Source of the DNA: an uncultured Oscillibacter sp. | GTDB taxonomy: Bacteria > Bacillota > Clostridia > Oscillospirales > Oscillospiraceae | Length of the DNA: 5,085 nucleotides | Direction of reading: 5' to 3' | Assembly: GCA_937884915.1 (NCBI GenBank) | Contig: CALAAN010000188.1 | Location: 1-5,085, forward strand | Shown: one piece after another, positions 4,712 through 5,085 of the stretch | Position numbering within the stretch: position 1 is the first letter of the stretch | Layout: the number at the start of each line of letters is the position of its first letter | The notes under the pieces: generated by a model | Databases searched by the model: none | Seen by the model: only the letters and a program-made list of their open reading frames with translations | What the model was told of the DNA's origin: nothing | Made by a program: the position numbers and the translations under genes

Positions 4712-4730
4712 GGAATTTGTGGAAATTGTG
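4712..4730. repeat. Short direct repeat upstream of the gapA promoter
   Basis: GGAATTTGTG (4712-4721) and GGAAATTGTG (4721-4730) match at nine of ten positions and share one G. They sit 30-48 bases upstream of the gapA -35 box in an A-rich stretch, where an activator site or UP-like element would be expected. Confidence 0.35.
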
Positions 4731-4759
4731 AAAAATCTGAATTTTGGCACAAAAAGGAC

Positions 4760-4787
4760 TTGCAAAATGAACGCTCCGCAGTATAAT
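4760..4787 (+). promoter_or_regulatory. gapA promoter
   Basis: TTGCAA (4760-4765) and a perfect TATAAT (4782-4787) are separated by 16 bases, a sigma-A-type promoter. Transcription should start near 4794, leaving a leader of about 49 bases. A-rich DNA upstream could add strength, in keeping with the high expression of glycolytic GAPDH. Confidence 0.85.
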
Positions 4788-4826
4788 ATCTAAATGTACC
4801 AAACATTCGATATATTCCAAAATCCG

Positions 4827-4832
4827 AAAGGA
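4827..4832 (+). promoter_or_regulatory. gapA ribosome binding site
   Basis: AAAGGA (within GAAAGGAAG) lies 10 bases before ATG 4843, slightly long but usable. Confidence 0.8.
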
Positions 4833-4842
4833 AGTAAGTTTT

Positions 4843-5085
4843 ATGAGCATTAAAGTCGGCATCAACGGCTTTGGCCGTATCGGTCGTATGGTCTTCCGCG
4901 CGAGCCTGAGCCATCCCGAGATTGAGATCGTGGGCATCAATGACCTCTGCCCCGCCGATTATCTAGCCTATATGCTGAAATATGATACCATGCACGGCAA
5001 GTTTGCCGCCGACGTGAAGAGCAACGACCACGCCATCGTCGTCAACGGCCGCGAGATCCCCGTGTTTGCCGAGCGCAACCCCGCC
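4843..5085 (+). CDS. gapA: Glyceraldehyde-3-phosphate dehydrogenase, type I (5' end only)
   Basis: The first 81 codons of a protein normally near 335 residues; the rest lies beyond the right edge. The N-terminal Rossmann signature GINGFGRIGRM (6-16) is perfect, followed by the second-strand acidic residue in GINDL (D34), typical of NAD-dependent glycolytic enzymes, and the conserved YMLKYDTMHGKF block (43-54). The enzyme oxidises glyceraldehyde 3-phosphate to 1,3-bisphosphoglycerate in the cytosol. The catalytic Cys lies outside the window. It has its own promoter and ribosome site, and no CggR-type regulator gene lies upstream; a divergent kinase-like gene occupies that place. The glycolytic direction is inferred from D34 and the strong promoter. 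Confidence 0.97.
   Translation, partial: MSIKVGINGFGRIGRMVFRASLSHPEIEIVGINDLCPADYLAYMLKYDTMHGKFAADVKSNDHAIVVNGREIPVFAERNPA

Larger units (their letters stand above)
4556..4842. other. Divergent intergenic region between the kinase and gapA
   Basis: This 287-base gap changes from GC-rich near the kinase to AT-rich near gapA. It holds the kinase leader hairpin, two sets of short direct repeats and the gapA promoter. I found no convincing -35/-10 pair for the kinase on the minus strand, so its promoter is either weak or regulator-dependent. No RNA gene is recognised. Confidence 0.7.

Noticed and set aside
4556..4765. N-terminal extension of the kinase up to ATG 4765
   Set aside because: The extra 70 residues come from the AT-rich gapA promoter region, are unlike a sensor or membrane segment, and have no ribosome site. 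AGGAG before 4555 is better.

Overview
The window is about 5.1 kb of chromosomal DNA with GC-rich coding regions and AT-rich gaps. It looks like a Gram-positive member of the Clostridia, most likely a GC-rich gut lineage of the Oscillospirales type. This rests on the holB-yaaT gene pair typical of Firmicutes, AGGAGG-type ribosome binding sites before most genes, sigma-A-like promoters with TATAAT boxes, and strong hairpin/T-run terminators. The taxonomic placement is inference.

Layout, left to right. (1) Positions 2-1686, plus strand: the 3' end of a probable holB (DNA polymerase III delta prime), overlapping by 4 bases the TTG start of a yaaT/ricT-type PSP1 protein. This protein has an unusual, long Arg/Gly/Pro-rich tail. 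A terminator follows. (2) 1761-2321, plus: a 186-residue protein of unknown function. (3) 2411-3253, plus: a Cof-type HAD hydrolase with its own extended -10 promoter and a strong terminator. (4) 3285-3525: a 240-base gap packed with hairpins, including a possible terminator that competes with another hairpin, then a promoter whose TATAAT lies between the arms of a 9-bp inverted repeat. (5) 3526-3606, plus: a 26-codon ORF with its own ribosome binding site and a 12-bp terminator, forming a transcript of about 145 nt. (6) 3731-4555, minus: a soluble sensor-kinase-like protein with a good ATPase domain but no histidine in the H box, with an attenuator-like hairpin in its leader. (7) 4556-4842: a divergent regulatory region. 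(8) 4843-end, plus: the first 81 codons of gapA (glycolytic GAPDH) with a clear promoter.

The genes do not form one pathway. holB-yaaT is a housekeeping cluster (replication clamp loader plus an RNA-processing/sporulation factor), gapA is central glycolysis, and the genes between look like independently transcribed units. No mobile element, CRISPR array, tRNA or rRNA was seen. The parts most worth a second look are the 3285-3641 interval (structured gap plus small gene), the His-less kinase with its leader hairpin, and the tail of the YaaT homologue.
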